Of a stretch of 64,000 nucleotides of DNA, positions 29,301 to 38,146 are shown piece after piece (position 1 is the first letter of the stretch; each line of letters opens with the position of its first letter). Position numbers and translations under genes: made by a program. Source of the stretch: Myxococcales bacterium UBA1238 (GTDB lineage Bacteria > Myxococcota_A > Bradymonadia > UBA7976 > UBA1532); the NCBI GenBank assembly GCA_002309015.1, contig DBWM01000004.1:93342-157341 (forward strand), given 5' to 3'. The notes beneath the pieces were generated by a model that searched no databases, had not been told where the DNA came from, and saw nothing but the letters and a program-made list of their open reading frames with translations.

Positions 29301-32300
29301 ACGGAATTCACCTCCCAATGGACGGGTGGCACAGGCTGTCAGAACTACAGCGAGACAGCATCCGAGTTCTTCACCCGGCTCGATCTCAAAGCCGGAGACA
29401 TCGTGAAGGTGACCCAGAACTCCACGGAACGTTTCGTGATCTCCTTCATCAAGGGATGCGGCGTTACGGCATGTGCTGCCTCATTTGATATGGGGAGCGA
29501 TGGATCCGGTCTTGCGACCTATACCGCGCCAGAAGATGAGACGATCTACCTGGTCACCGAAAGCTATTACAAGATCTACACATCTGCGTCCATACCTTAC
29601 GAGCTCGTCATCACCAAAGAGCATCCATGCGATGCGCCCTCAGATTGCGCGGGCGTTCCAGGGAACTGCAACTTTGAAACGCATCTGTGCGACGAAAACA
29701 TCGTATGTGACGAAGACTCAGACTGCGACGGCAGTGCATGCAATCTGGAGAACAATCAGCAAGTCTGCCTCCCCGGCAAAGGTGATGCCTGCGCGGATCC
29801 CATCGTTCCAAAGTTCGTCAACGGAACCGCGACGATCTCGGGGAACGACTTCGGAGCGGAATTCACCTCAACATGGACGCAGGTCACAGCCTGCAGGGGA
29901 AGCAACTCTAATACTGCACCTGAGGTCTTCATCAAGATCGATCTCAAAGCCGGAGACATCTTCAACATCGCCGAAAAGGGTGGCATCGTTATGATGATCT
30001 CTCTCATCAATGGATGCGGTGCGACGGAATGTATCGCCACCCCCATTGGTGGTGATTCTGGCAATACATTCGAAAACCTGACCTACACTGCGACAGAGGA
30101 TGAAACGATCTACGCGATCGTCGAAAGCAATTACAGCACCGATGCTTTGTTGCACCAGCCTTACGAAATCGTCGTCACCAGGCAGCACCCCTGCGATGAG
30201 CCCTCAGACTGCTCTGAAGGTGAGAACTGCAACTTTGAAACCCATCTGTGCGACGAAAGCATCGAATGCGATGAGGATGCAGACTGCGACGGCGCTGCCT
30301 GCGATCTCGATCAGCAAGCCTGCCTTCCTGGCTCCGGGGATACCTGCGCGGATCCCATCGTTCCAAAGTTCACAGACGGCATCGCGACGATCTCGGGTGA
30401 AGACTTCGGAGAGGACTTCACCTCAACATGGACGCAGGGCACAGGCTGCGAAGGATACAGCTCCTACAGTTCAGATGCGCCCGAAGTCTTCATCAAACTC
30501 GATCTCAAAGCCGGAGAGTTCGTCAACATCGCCGAGACCGGCCCCATCAATATGGTGATCTCTTACGTCGAGGGATGCGATGCGACCGCATGTGTTGCCT
30601 CAGACGATTTGAGAAGCGATGAATCCGGCGGTCTGACCTACACCGCGCATGGAGATGAAACGATCTACGCGGTCGTCGAAAGCAAATACGCATCAAATCT
30701 ACACAAGGCTTACGAAATCGTCATCCACAGGCATCAGATCACCTGCGGTGATGGCTTCGTCGTTGAAGGCGAGCAATGCGACGACGGCAACACAGGGTCG
30801 GGCGACGGCTGCGTCGATTGCCAGGTCACGTCAGGCTGGGTCTGCAATGACAAACAGCCATCGGTCTGTCACAAGACCATCTGCGGTGATTACATCGTCG
30901 AGGGAGATGAAGAATGCGACTCATACAAAGCGAGCGACGGCTGCGTCGATTGCCGGATCACGGAAGGCTGGGTCTGCATCAACGACGAAGATGTCAACGA
31001 ATGCCATCTCCAGCTTGCAGGGGATACCTGCTCCAACCCCATCGTTCCGAACTTCGTCAACGGAACAGCGACGATCTCGGGTGACGACTTCGGACTGGAC
31101 TTCACCTCAACCTGGACGCAGGGCACAGGCTGCGCAAACTTCGGCGACAGTTCAGCTGCGCCCGAGGTCTTCATCCAGCTCGAGCTCAAAGCCGGAGATA
31201 CCATCAACGTCGCCGCGAGCGGATACATCTATCCGAGTATCAGTATCCATTTCATCGAGAGATGCGATGCGACAGCATGCGTTGCCTCAACATCGAATAA
31301 CCAACTGACCTACACCGCGACAGAAGATGAAACGATCTACGCAGTCGTCGAAGCCTACGACAGCCACACTGCGCACGACGGCTACGAAATCGTCATCACC
31401 AGGCGATGCGATGAACCCTCAGACTGCTCCGGGGGTGAAAACTGCAACTTCCAAACCCATCTGTGCAGCGACGAGATCGCCTGCGACGAAGACGCAGACT
31501 GCTGCGATGCCGGCGCGAGCTGCGATCAGATCTGCCTCAGTGCGGGGATCAAGGACGCCAACCCGAGATGCACAGAGGGCCAGTTTGCAACGATCACGCA
31601 GGACGGAGATGAAATCGTCTACAGCTGCCCCGCCGGTTATTATCTCTACAAAGAGAACCATTCGTATATGATCGACGGCTCGATCTATGACTACGATTAC
31701 TACTGCCGCATCGGTTGCGATGAGTCCTCAGACTGCACGGGCGATGCAGGGAACTGCAACTTCACGACCCATCAATGCGATTCGGGCATCGAATGCGACG
31801 AGGACGCCGACTGCGGCGTTGGCACCTGCAATCTGGAAGCGGATCCGCCTGTCTGCGTCTTCCAGGGCACCGGAGATTCCTGCACTCAACCCATCATCCC
31901 GCGTTTTGACGCCAACGGAACCGCGAGGATCTCGGGGAACAACTTCGGAGCAGACTTCACCTCAACATGGACGAATGGCACCGGCTGCGAAGGATTCTAC
32001 AGTGAGGAAGCGCCCGAGCTCTTCATCAGGCTCGATCTCAATGCCGAAGAGACCGTCAACGTAACCGGATCTGGTGGCCTTCGCCTGGCCATCTCTCTCA
32101 TCGACGGATGCGATTCGACAAGATGTTTTGACTCCATAGATAGCTATGGCAACGATGACCTGACCTACATCGCGACACAAAATCAAACGATCTACCTGGT
32201 CGTCGAAAGCTATTACAGCGACGATTGGAGAATCAATGCTGCTTACGAAATCGTCATCCGCAAAGTGCATACCGGCTGCGGTAATGGCTTCCGTGAAAAC

Positions 32301-35300
32301 AGCGAGCAATGCGACGACGGCAACCTGATTTCGGGTGATGGCTGCGAGTCTGATTGCCAGATCACAGATGGCTGGGTCTGCAACGACGAACAACCTTCCG
32401 CATGCCATCCCAAACCTGCAGGGGATACTTGCGACCAGGCTCTGGTTCCGGAATTTGACGCCAACGGCATCGCTACGATCTCAGGTGACGACTTCGGATT
32501 GGACTTCACCTCAACATGGACGAATGGCGATAACTGCGCAAACAATTCCTCCACCAGCGAGTATGCGCCCGAGGTCTTCATCAGGCTCGAGCTCAATGCC
32601 GGAGACATCGTCAACGTGGCCGAGAAGGGGTCCATCTATGCAAGCATCTCTTACATCAATGGATGCGATGCGACCGCATGCGCTGCCTCAACAGATACTC
32701 AGACATACAACGGTCTGACCTACACCGCGCCCCAAAATGAAACGATCTACGCGGTCGTCGAAAGCCAATACTACTACGATTCGTATGTGCACAAAGCTTA
32801 CGAAATCATCATCACCAAACGTCACCTCACCTGCGGCGATGGCATCATCGATAATCCCGAAACATGCGATGACGGCAACACAGAGTCGGGTGACGGCTGC
32901 GAGGCTGATTGCCAGATCACAGATGGCTGGGTCTGCAACGACAAACAACCTTCCGCATGCCACCCCAAACTTGCAGGGGATACTTGCGACCAGGCTCTGG
33001 TTCCGGAATTTGACGCAAACGGCATCGCTACGATCTCAGGTGACGACTTCGGATTGGACTTCACCTCAACATGGACGAATGGCGATAACTGCGCAATCAG
33101 TTCCTCCACCAGCGAGGAAGCGCCCGAGGTCTTCATCAGGCTCGATCTCAATGCCGGAGACATCGTCAGCGTCGCAGAAAAGGGTGACTTCTATGCAAGC
33201 ATCTCTTACATCAATGGATGCGATGCGACCGCATGCGCTGCCTCAACAGATACTCAGACATACAACGGTCTGACCTACACCGCGCCCCAAAATGAAACGA
33301 TCTACGCGGTCGTCGAAAGCCGATACTACTACGATTCGTATGTGCACGATGCTTACGAAATCGTCATCACCAAACATCACCTCACCTGCGGCGATGGCAT
33401 CATCGATAATCCCGAAAAATGCGATGACGGCAACACAGAGTCGGGTGACGGCTGCGAGGCTGATTGCCAGGTCACAGATGGCTGGGTCTGCAACGACGAA
33501 CAACCTTTCGCATGCCATCCCAAACCTGCAGGGGATTCTTGCTCTGACGCCATCGTTCCCATCTTTGAAAACAAAACCGCGAGGATCTCGGGTGATGACT
33601 TCGAAGTGGACTTTACCTCCCAATGGACGCAGGGCGCAGACTGCGCAGGCAGTTCCTACTACAGCGAGAATGCGCCGGAAGTCTTCATCAAGCTCGATCT
33701 CGAAGCAGGCGATATCGTCAATGTCACCGAGACCGGTCCCATCGATAAACTGGTGATCTCTTTCATCGGGGGATGCCTTGAGACCGCATGTGCTGCCTCA
33801 AAGATTTCGAGTAATAATCCCCCCCAGGGCCCGACCTACACCGCGCCAGTAGATGAAACGATTTACGCTGTCGTCGAAAGCTATTACCCCAGTTCTTATG
33901 ATTATGCGCACGAGGCTTACGAAATCGTCATCACCAAAGGGTATCTTGGCTGCGGCGGTGGCTTCATTGAAGAAGGCGAGCAATGCGATGATGGCAACAG
34001 CATCTCGGGCGACGGCTGCGAAGATGATTGCCAGGTCACGCCCGGCTGGGTCTGCAACGACGAACAACCTTCGGTCTGCCACAGGATCACCTGCGGCGAC
34101 GGCATCATCGAAGGCGATGAAACATGCGACACAGGACCGGACCCTGCGAATGCAAGTCCAGGCTGCGTCCAATGCCAGCTCACAGCCGGCTGGTACTGCG
34201 GCACCGAACAACCTTCGGTCTGTGAACAGAGACCCGTGGGAGACACCTGCGCTCTGCCGATCATTCCCGAATTCGATGCCAACGGCCGATTTACCCTCTC
34301 CGGAACTGCAGAGGGGCATTACTTCGATGATGACTTCATCTCCACCTGGACGCAGGGCACAGACTGCCAAGGCAGTTCCTACAGCAAGGATGCCCCCGAG
34401 GTCTTCTTCGAGCTCGAGCTCGAAGCCGGAGATGTCGTCAACGTCGCCGAAACCGGTGGCATCGATATGGTGATCTCTTACGTCAGGGGATGCGGTGAGA
34501 CCGCATGTGTTGACTCAAGTGATTTGAGAAATGATGAATCCCAGGGCCTGACCTACACCGCGCATGAACCTGAAACGATCTACGCAGTCGTCGAAAGCTA
34601 TAGCTCCAAGTCTTATTATAATACGCACGAGGCTTACGAAATCGTCATCACCCGGCATCAGCTCACCTGCGGCGACGGCATCATCGAAGGTCATGAAGAA
34701 TGCGACGACGGCGACACTGATCCGGACAACGGCTGCGATGCCGATTGCCAGATCTCGTCAGGCTGGGTCTGCAACGACGCACAACCTTCCGTCTGCCATA
34801 GAACCAGCTGCGGCGACGGCATCATCGAAGGCGATGAAACATGCGACACAGGACCGGACCCCGCGAATGCAAGTCCAGGCTGCGTCCAATGCCAGATCAC
34901 AACCGGCTGGTACTGCGGCACCGAACAACCTTCAGTCTGTGAACAGAGACCGGTGGGAGACACCTGCGCTCAGCCGATCATTCCCGAATTCGATGAGCGC
35001 GGCAGATGTACCCTCTCCGGAACTGCAGAGGGACATTACTTCGATCAGGACTTCATCTCCACCTGGACGCAGGGCACAGGCTGCAAAGGCAGTTCCTACT
35101 ACAGCGAGGATGCCCCCGAAGTCTTCATCGAGCTCGATCTCCAGGCCGGAGACATCGTCAACGTCGCCGAAACCGGTGGCATCGATATGGTGATCTCTTA
35201 CCTCAGGGGATGCGGTGAGACCGCATGTGCGGCCTCAGATGATATGAATAACGATGAATCCAAAGGCCTGACCTACATCGCGGAAGTGGATGAGACGATC

Positions 35301-36266
35301 TACGCGGTCGTAGAAAGCTATTTCAGCGACACAACAAAAACGCACGAGGCATACGAAATCGTCATCCACAAAGGGCATACCGGCTGCGGCGGTGGCTACC
35401 ATGAAGAAGGCGAGCAATGCGACGACGGCAACACAGAGTCGGGCGACGGCTGCGATGAGAATTGCCAGGAGGAGCCCGGCTGGGCCTGCAACAACGAAGA
35501 ACCTTCGATCTGCCACAGGATCACCTGCGGCGATGGTATCCTCGAAGGTGATGAAGCATGCGACGATCACAACACCGTATCGGGAGATGGCTGCTCCTCA
35601 ACATGTCAGGAGGAGATCGGCTTTAGCTGCGCCGATGGCTTCTGCTATCGCACAGAACTTGAGACCGAAAACATCAACGAATCGGCATGCGAGTTCACCC
35701 ATGGAGCGATTCTGACAAATTCCTTCCGGCTTTCGGGAGAGAATTTCTTTGATGATTTCACCCATCAATGGAGCAAAGGCAGTAACTGCGAAGGTTACAA
35801 CTCTTCAGATGACCCTGAAGTGATCTTTGAAGTTCCCGTACAGGCCGGTGATCTGATCCATGTCTCAGAGCATGGCGACATCGATTGCGCGATCTCGATC
35901 CTCGAACAAAGCTGCACAAGCGCTTGTCAGCAATCGATCGACAGGCCAGAAAATCCCGGGCTCATTTACCGTGCCCCAGAAGATGTTGAAACGATCTTCA
36001 TCGTGATCGGAAACTACCAGAGGAACACAAGCATCAACACAGCCTATGACATCCGTATCACAAGGACGCCTTTGCCCTGCGAGAACGGAGAATGCCCCGA
36101 TTGCGCAGAGGATCGCGACTGCATGCAAATGGGTCAATGCGTTGAAGGCCTCTGCCAATGCAACGCGGGCTATATCGGTGACAATTGCGAGCAATGTGAT
36201 GGGAATGCAGGCTATACCCGCTCCTCTTCTGACGGCACTTGCACGCAAAACTCCTGGGGGTATTGA
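23340..36266 (+). CDS. Giant multi-domain cysteine-rich lipoprotein (about 4,308 residues)
   Basis: ATG at 23340 gives signal peptide MLKMRKTSLFLKTALIGLCC, then A-A-P-L-Y-G-C-D-D-D-D, a lipobox followed by an Asp tether. An Ala/Asp-rich linker follows. The order is then: cysteine-rich units (from about residue 100), two copies of an Ig-like module (about 312-430 and 655-780, with W-Q-W and VSVDGG/ISVDGG), a lamin-tail-like domain (about 840-985, P-F-I-S-E-V-F-V-D), and more cysteine repeats (to about 1690). From about 1735 to 4240 there are twelve PPC-like modules (F-x-S-T-W-T-x-G, APEVFI-LDL-AGDIVNVAE, ETIYAVVES) interspersed with thirteen DUF4215 repeats (CGDG-I-EGDE-CDDGN, GWVC). A laminin-EGF-like end closes it. 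It is probably an adhesin or surface scaffold. Confidence 0.9.
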   Translation: MLKMRKTSLFLKTALIGLCCAAPLYGCDDDDSSPTPEELDGASSGDGAFVRDGETASDTGHQDGSPADSGKQDAEADGSQEADAADAEADAADGGDSAIPQCVLDDECPASDVCHKPVCNDGTCGETAIPGCCMGVETCGDPKDACHEMNCTDHACVETAKDGCIACNTPQDCASEAGVCQSFDCASGQCRFENIGECCENSNQCPPQDACHTAQCNSEHRCEQIAIEGCKLCTGDEQCHELCTEGHCTATGVCSAETPIPGCCHNSEECTDPILSLCEEDRCVAPHCTNDDDCAGALGCISERCGEINLVDWCALQDPVDGSFVATAQIQALARLYEPGMTGSEGNAASVRVQLGSRQKADGAEWQWADATANSAYSHDQHSEYGASISALPVGLYELAARVSVDGGQHWQMCHAGELKPDGSGDREGVSNVDPVVAFDPAKTGQIEIVECLAHTDCQDGKLCELDPEKAGYRTCIAVQCSAQKPCEAWPCMTAHCGNDHLCVYESIAGCCTEAQGCGEEGKCLIEQGAQTGTCVECIGDLDCLSGDPCVSTVCYSNTHQCGSNTIEGCCTDESQCQAPKPFCHIEDHANAGQCAECATDEHCPASDECHLRTCNDGVCGEESLRFEGCCTGGEQCEGALICDETNHCVANLADWCNFDHFEGNQASTGIGRPIAGYARLKEAGLPASGSDLSKFQVMIGYLSENAEDQSLESSAWQWLSASKSDCADCGEMLEYSAPIQIGAIGDYRVAARISVDGGAHFVLCNNPTVGISYADGGQYDATKNAPLSVVSNCASCSEEKPLCEEATATCVACISEADCEGDLICKENACVPAGEEDCNPKTMATPFISEVFVDANGSRAIEIFNPGCMTLRVDGYKLSQTELTDAVTLSGSIPTNGVKVICSGEIDGYDCSYEDLSPITAEGPISLYDAEGHLLDTFGQADTNWAQNTDSGRVIDQNGDPTSDPETGDQPGLGSVKDSEGQELVTPILCEGLFEATANCIPSCEGETQATAHWIWTADGNQGVRCCGSDPDCEGQGFCDLATHQCLPFDQNPCGQFDCSKTTLSICGDHDQIFSYKTRCELRNGVATCVKDQPDGQFYDCANETAPAKASCSENRFTAQKGSCRKGSVLNALTDCSYEPAADPVDCSVLPQSSCDEDGFTHGLKGTCTANGCDFESETLACTADATRCQDGAIVKLDGQCDPQAGCGSELIESCPSGNSCDPETPGGYWQNEALCDGDHCKKTFVSCNAGEICYEGECIEDPCKRLDCTAHFIYSCSEGVIAESSTICQVTGNQASCVATALTGESHDCTTAQAPEAQVCNANRYTAKRGSCTEGSEVSSLTACDYEATAEEKDCSDLPAPVCDGTELVKAISGSCTETGCTFTYDRTTCSAGVLSCAEGVIYSQTGDCAEGACSKTITETCEAKTVCDDQSNGYWKHEASCDGDHCKKTLIPCNAEEICHEGACIPDPCIKAACEEKHLYVCSNNKITEYSAKCERSGNQASCVQDQPTGQSKDCTAIGLEQICAGTIFQAKEGSCEDGVTGLTCNYTATGEAKDCAELPEAECDGTTLVEYVSGSCTLEGCSYETTRTEDAPECPCHSKADCEENELCHLSGANPPVGQCVPICHGHSECAEGMICRQANPGEAADQTSCLPGYRLEDDQQECLKGYYQSSDLCIPGCDEPSDCTSDEENCNFETHQCSDKIECDEDADCDGGACDLQADPPACLPGKGDACTDPIVPKFTNGIAKISGNDFAEDFSSTWTQGTGCKGADSNSPDAPEVFIKLDLKAGEIVNVAETGELRMALSYIEGCDATACMASYFGDDANGLAHTATKDETIYAVVESYFFVNSNLHKAYEIVVHKGHPGCGGGFIEDGEQCDDGNLISGDGCESNCQVTEGWVCDYQQPSVCRKITCGDGFVDEGEQCDDGDKESGDGCEADCLFTEGWICSGEPSVCQIANEGDICSKAFVPNFVNGTATISVSDFITEFTSQWTGGTGCQNYSETASEFFTRLDLKAGDIVKVTQNSTERFVISFIKGCGVTACAASFDMGSDGSGLATYTAPEDETIYLVTESYYKIYTSASIPYELVITKEHPCDAPSDCAGVPGNCNFETHLCDENIVCDEDSDCDGSACNLENNQQVCLPGKGDACADPIVPKFVNGTATISGNDFGAEFTSTWTQVTACRGSNSNTAPEVFIKIDLKAGDIFNIAEKGGIVMMISLINGCGATECIATPIGGDSGNTFENLTYTATEDETIYAIVESNYSTDALLHQPYEIVVTRQHPCDEPSDCSEGENCNFETHLCDESIECDEDADCDGAACDLDQQACLPGSGDTCADPIVPKFTDGIATISGEDFGEDFTSTWTQGTGCEGYSSYSSDAPEVFIKLDLKAGEFVNIAETGPINMVISYVEGCDATACVASDDLRSDESGGLTYTAHGDETIYAVVESKYASNLHKAYEIVIHRHQITCGDGFVVEGEQCDDGNTGSGDGCVDCQVTSGWVCNDKQPSVCHKTICGDYIVEGDEECDSYKASDGCVDCRITEGWVCINDEDVNECHLQLAGDTCSNPIVPNFVNGTATISGDDFGLDFTSTWTQGTGCANFGDSSAAPEVFIQLELKAGDTINVAASGYIYPSISIHFIERCDATACVASTSNNQLTYTATEDETIYAVVEAYDSHTAHDGYEIVITRRCDEPSDCSGGENCNFQTHLCSDEIACDEDADCCDAGASCDQICLSAGIKDANPRCTEGQFATITQDGDEIVYSCPAGYYLYKENHSYMIDGSIYDYDYYCRIGCDESSDCTGDAGNCNFTTHQCDSGIECDEDADCGVGTCNLEADPPVCVFQGTGDSCTQPIIPRFDANGTARISGNNFGADFTSTWTNGTGCEGFYSEEAPELFIRLDLNAEETVNVTGSGGLRLAISLIDGCDSTRCFDSIDSYGNDDLTYIATQNQTIYLVVESYYSDDWRINAAYEIVIRKVHTGCGNGFRENSEQCDDGNLISGDGCESDCQITDGWVCNDEQPSACHPKPAGDTCDQALVPEFDANGIATISGDDFGLDFTSTWTNGDNCANNSSTSEYAPEVFIRLELNAGDIVNVAEKGSIYASISYINGCDATACAASTDTQTYNGLTYTAPQNETIYAVVESQYYYDSYVHKAYEIIITKRHLTCGDGIIDNPETCDDGNTESGDGCEADCQITDGWVCNDKQPSACHPKLAGDTCDQALVPEFDANGIATISGDDFGLDFTSTWTNGDNCAISSSTSEEAPEVFIRLDLNAGDIVSVAEKGDFYASISYINGCDATACAASTDTQTYNGLTYTAPQNETIYAVVESRYYYDSYVHDAYEIVITKHHLTCGDGIIDNPEKCDDGNTESGDGCEADCQVTDGWVCNDEQPFACHPKPAGDSCSDAIVPIFENKTARISGDDFEVDFTSQWTQGADCAGSSYYSENAPEVFIKLDLEAGDIVNVTETGPIDKLVISFIGGCLETACAASKISSNNPPQGPTYTAPVDETIYAVVESYYPSSYDYAHEAYEIVITKGYLGCGGGFIEEGEQCDDGNSISGDGCEDDCQVTPGWVCNDEQPSVCHRITCGDGIIEGDETCDTGPDPANASPGCVQCQLTAGWYCGTEQPSVCEQRPVGDTCALPIIPEFDANGRFTLSGTAEGHYFDDDFISTWTQGTDCQGSSYSKDAPEVFFELELEAGDVVNVAETGGIDMVISYVRGCGETACVDSSDLRNDESQGLTYTAHEPETIYAVVESYSSKSYYNTHEAYEIVITRHQLTCGDGIIEGHEECDDGDTDPDNGCDADCQISSGWVCNDAQPSVCHRTSCGDGIIEGDETCDTGPDPANASPGCVQCQITTGWYCGTEQPSVCEQRPVGDTCAQPIIPEFDERGRCTLSGTAEGHYFDQDFISTWTQGTGCKGSSYYSEDAPEVFIELDLQAGDIVNVAETGGIDMVISYLRGCGETACAASDDMNNDESKGLTYIAEVDETIYAVVESYFSDTTKTHEAYEIVIHKGHTGCGGGYHEEGEQCDDGNTESGDGCDENCQEEPGWACNNEEPSICHRITCGDGILEGDEACDDHNTVSGDGCSSTCQEEIGFSCADGFCYRTELETENINESACEFTHGAILTNSFRLSGENFFDDFTHQWSKGSNCEGYNSSDDPEVIFEVPVQAGDLIHVSEHGDIDCAISILEQSCTSACQQSIDRPENPGLIYRAPEDVETIFIVIGNYQRNTSINTAYDIRITRTPLPCENGECPDCAEDRDCMQMGQCVEGLCQCNAGYIGDNCEQCDGNAGYTRSSSDGTCTQNSWGY
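32396..33505 (+). repeat. Two near-identical 555-bp tandem units inside the giant gene
   Basis: The boundary CTTCCGCATGCCA recurs at about 32396 and 32951, and in modified form (CTTTCGCATGCCA) at 33506, so the period is 555 bases or 185 codons. Each unit encodes one PPC-like module plus one DUF4215 repeat. The two units differ at only a few codons (for example ANNSSTSEYAPE versus AISSSTSEEAPE), pointing to a recent duplication. Confidence 0.9.
34091..35524 (+). repeat. Two 717-bp tandem units inside the giant gene
   Basis: CTGCGGCGACGGCATCATCG recurs at 34091 and 34808, an offset of 717 bases or 239 codons. Each unit holds a variant DUF4215 repeat with the insertion DTGPDPANASPGC, a PPC-like module with the extra SGTAEGHYF, and a second DUF4215 repeat. 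The first 170 bases of the two units are almost identical. Confidence 0.85.
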
Positions 36267-36541
36267 GCTCGCATCCCTGCCCTCACCTCGCTTCCGGCCG
36301 TAGCGCTCCACCCTTCCCTCAGCCTCCTGTAAAAAGCCTCCTGTAAACCGGCCATCGATGGCCTCTTCCTTCCCTCTTTCCAATCATTGCATGACCGCCC
36401 TCACCCGCCTTTACGGGAGAGCCGTCACAGGCGCTGCTGACACAGTTGTATGAAAATCTCCACCTGAGCCCGAAGGCCTGAGGCGGGATAAGTTGCGGAA
36501 GGATTGAGGAAGAATCGAGGCGGGATTGAGGGCGGAGGCGC

Positions 36542-38146
36542 TTAGAAGCGGTAACCCATGCCCATGCCGATCTGGAAGAGCACGGTATGAACCTGGAAGA
36601 GGGCTGCAAAATCATCGACCGGATTCAGGGTCTGAAGGTTCAGCCCGAGATTGGCCGAGATCTTTCGGGACAGGGCATATTCAAAGGCGGTCCCCAGCTT
36701 GTAGCTGCTCATGAAGGCGTTCTGATTGGGGAAGCAATCTGCAAAATCGTCATAGTTGTACGCGCTGCCCTGACCGCCCTGGCCATAGAGATTTTCAGAC
36801 GTATCCAGCACCTTCGAAAAAGCCATCCCAAACTGCGCGCTGAGGGTGAACTTCTTCACCCGCAGGATGTCGAACCTGCCGAGGAACCCCAGGCCCAGCG
36901 CATGGGTCGTCTTCTTGTCCTCCTGGCTGATCTCGCCGTTTGACCGCTCACCCGTAATGCTGACCGATTCATTGATCAGCGCGTAGCTGGCATCGAGGTA
37001 CAACCCAAACCGGGACCATCTGTGACCGAAGGCGACGTCGAGCTGGAACGGATTGGAGAAATGGGTCTTGCCTTCGTAATCGTAACCGTCCGTCTGAGGC
37101 GATCCTTCAAAGAAGCGCTCGTTGGACAACAGCGCGGTGGCCAGGCTCAGCCTCAGATCCCAACCCTTTCTGCGCGCTGAAGGCTCACTGTAGAAGGTTG
37201 CGGACGTGTCGACCGTGGCTGAAGAGGAGTTGCCCATCCGGCCTGCCTGCGCCTGGGGGAGCACGGCTGCAACGGGTTTGGGGGATTCATTGGTATATTT
37301 GCCAAATGAAAAGGCCCCGGAGGCGATCATGAGCGGATTTTGGGAAGGCAGCTCTTTTTTATGCGTCCTGAAGAACCGCTTGACGTAAAGCTCCGCCTCT
37401 TCTGCATCGATGTCGAAATCGCGTTGGGTGTCCTTCTCGCCGTCGGCCGCACCCCGAAGGGCCGCGAGGACCGCATAAGTGAACGCACCATGCTCCGCCG
37501 CCTGATACGGCCCCGAGACCTGCCCCTTGCTTGCGGCGGTCCAGACTAAGGTCGTCTTCTGAGCCACCGGTTTTAAGGCGAGTTCGACGGGCACCACAAA
37601 GCGCTGCAGCGGCACATTGCAGGCGTCGATGATGAAGACCGCGTTCTGGACCTTGGAGCGATTGGCCCAGTCCATCAGCTTCGAGAGCGCGACCGAATTG
37701 CGCATGGTCTCGGCCAGATCGTCGTCGATGGAGACCTTGGAGGTCATCAGCATCTGCCCGGAATCTTCAGAAGAGGCAAAGCCGTGCCCTGCAAAATAAA
37801 ACCAGACCGTTCCCCCTTCGGCCTGCCGGAGCGCCTTTTTATATGCGGTTTCGATGCCGGAAACGGTGGCCATATTGTTTTCGATGCGCTGCACCTTTTG
37901 CGAAGACATGCCCCTGGTATAGAGGAAAAACTCCTCCATGCCGTCGCCGTCCCTTGAGGCAAAGGGCACCGCAGCGCCTGCCCCCAGATTGCTGTATTTT
38001 TCGATCGAGATGACGACTGCAGCGTCGTTGGGCGATTTGAGTCCGGTGGTGAGGCGGGCATCGACATCGATCAGATCCGGTGCCGCAAAGCCCGGTGCCG
38101 CAAGCATTATCAGCCATACAAAGATGTACCCGTATAAACAGCGCAT
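36542..38146 (-). CDS. Exported caspase-like (C14) protease fused to an outer-membrane beta-barrel
   Basis: About 534 residues. ATG at 38146 with CAGGAG upstream yields signal peptide MRCLYGYIFVWLIMLAAPGF ending A-A; an earlier in-frame ATG at 38218 would bury it. Residues 25-300 form a caspase-fold (C14) domain. It has V-V-I-S-I-E-K-Y, catalytic His121 in F-Y-F-A-G-H-G-F and Cys176 in F-I-I-D-A-C-N. The remaining 200 residues alternate hydrophobic and polar residues (WDLRLSLATALLSNERFFEG, RWSRFGLYLDASYALI) and end in aromatic Y-R-F, as outer-membrane barrels do. Caspase-like proteases cut after basic or acidic residues; the substrate here is unknown. It lies convergent to the giant gene and divergent from the second cadherin-like gene. 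Confidence 0.85.
   Translation of the reverse strand: MRCLYGYIFVWLIMLAAPGFAAPDLIDVDARLTTGLKSPNDAAVVISIEKYSNLGAGAAVPFASRDGDGMEEFFLYTRGMSSQKVQRIENNMATVSGIETAYKKALRQAEGGTVWFYFAGHGFASSEDSGQMLMTSKVSIDDDLAETMRNSVALSKLMDWANRSKVQNAVFIIDACNVPLQRFVVPVELALKPVAQKTTLVWTAASKGQVSGPYQAAEHGAFTYAVLAALRGAADGEKDTQRDFDIDAEEAELYVKRFFRTHKKELPSQNPLMIASGAFSFGKYTNESPKPVAAVLPQAQAGRMGNSSSATVDTSATFYSEPSARRKGWDLRLSLATALLSNERFFEGSPQTDGYDYEGKTHFSNPFQLDVAFGHRWSRFGLYLDASYALINESVSITGERSNGEISQEDKKTTHALGLGFLGRFDILRVKKFTLSAQFGMAFSKVLDTSENLYGQGGQGSAYNYDDFADCFPNQNAFMSSYKLGTAFEYALSRKISANLGLNLQTLNPVDDFAALFQVHTVLFQIGMGMGYRF

Noticed and set aside
36328..36348. Repeated GCCTCCTGTAAA (two copies) downstream of the giant gene
   Set aside because: Two adjacent short copies only; probably slippage with no evident function.
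36350..36363. GGCCATCGATGGCC palindrome after the giant gene as a terminator
   Set aside because: No T tract follows on either strand and the stem has no room for a loop; probably chance.
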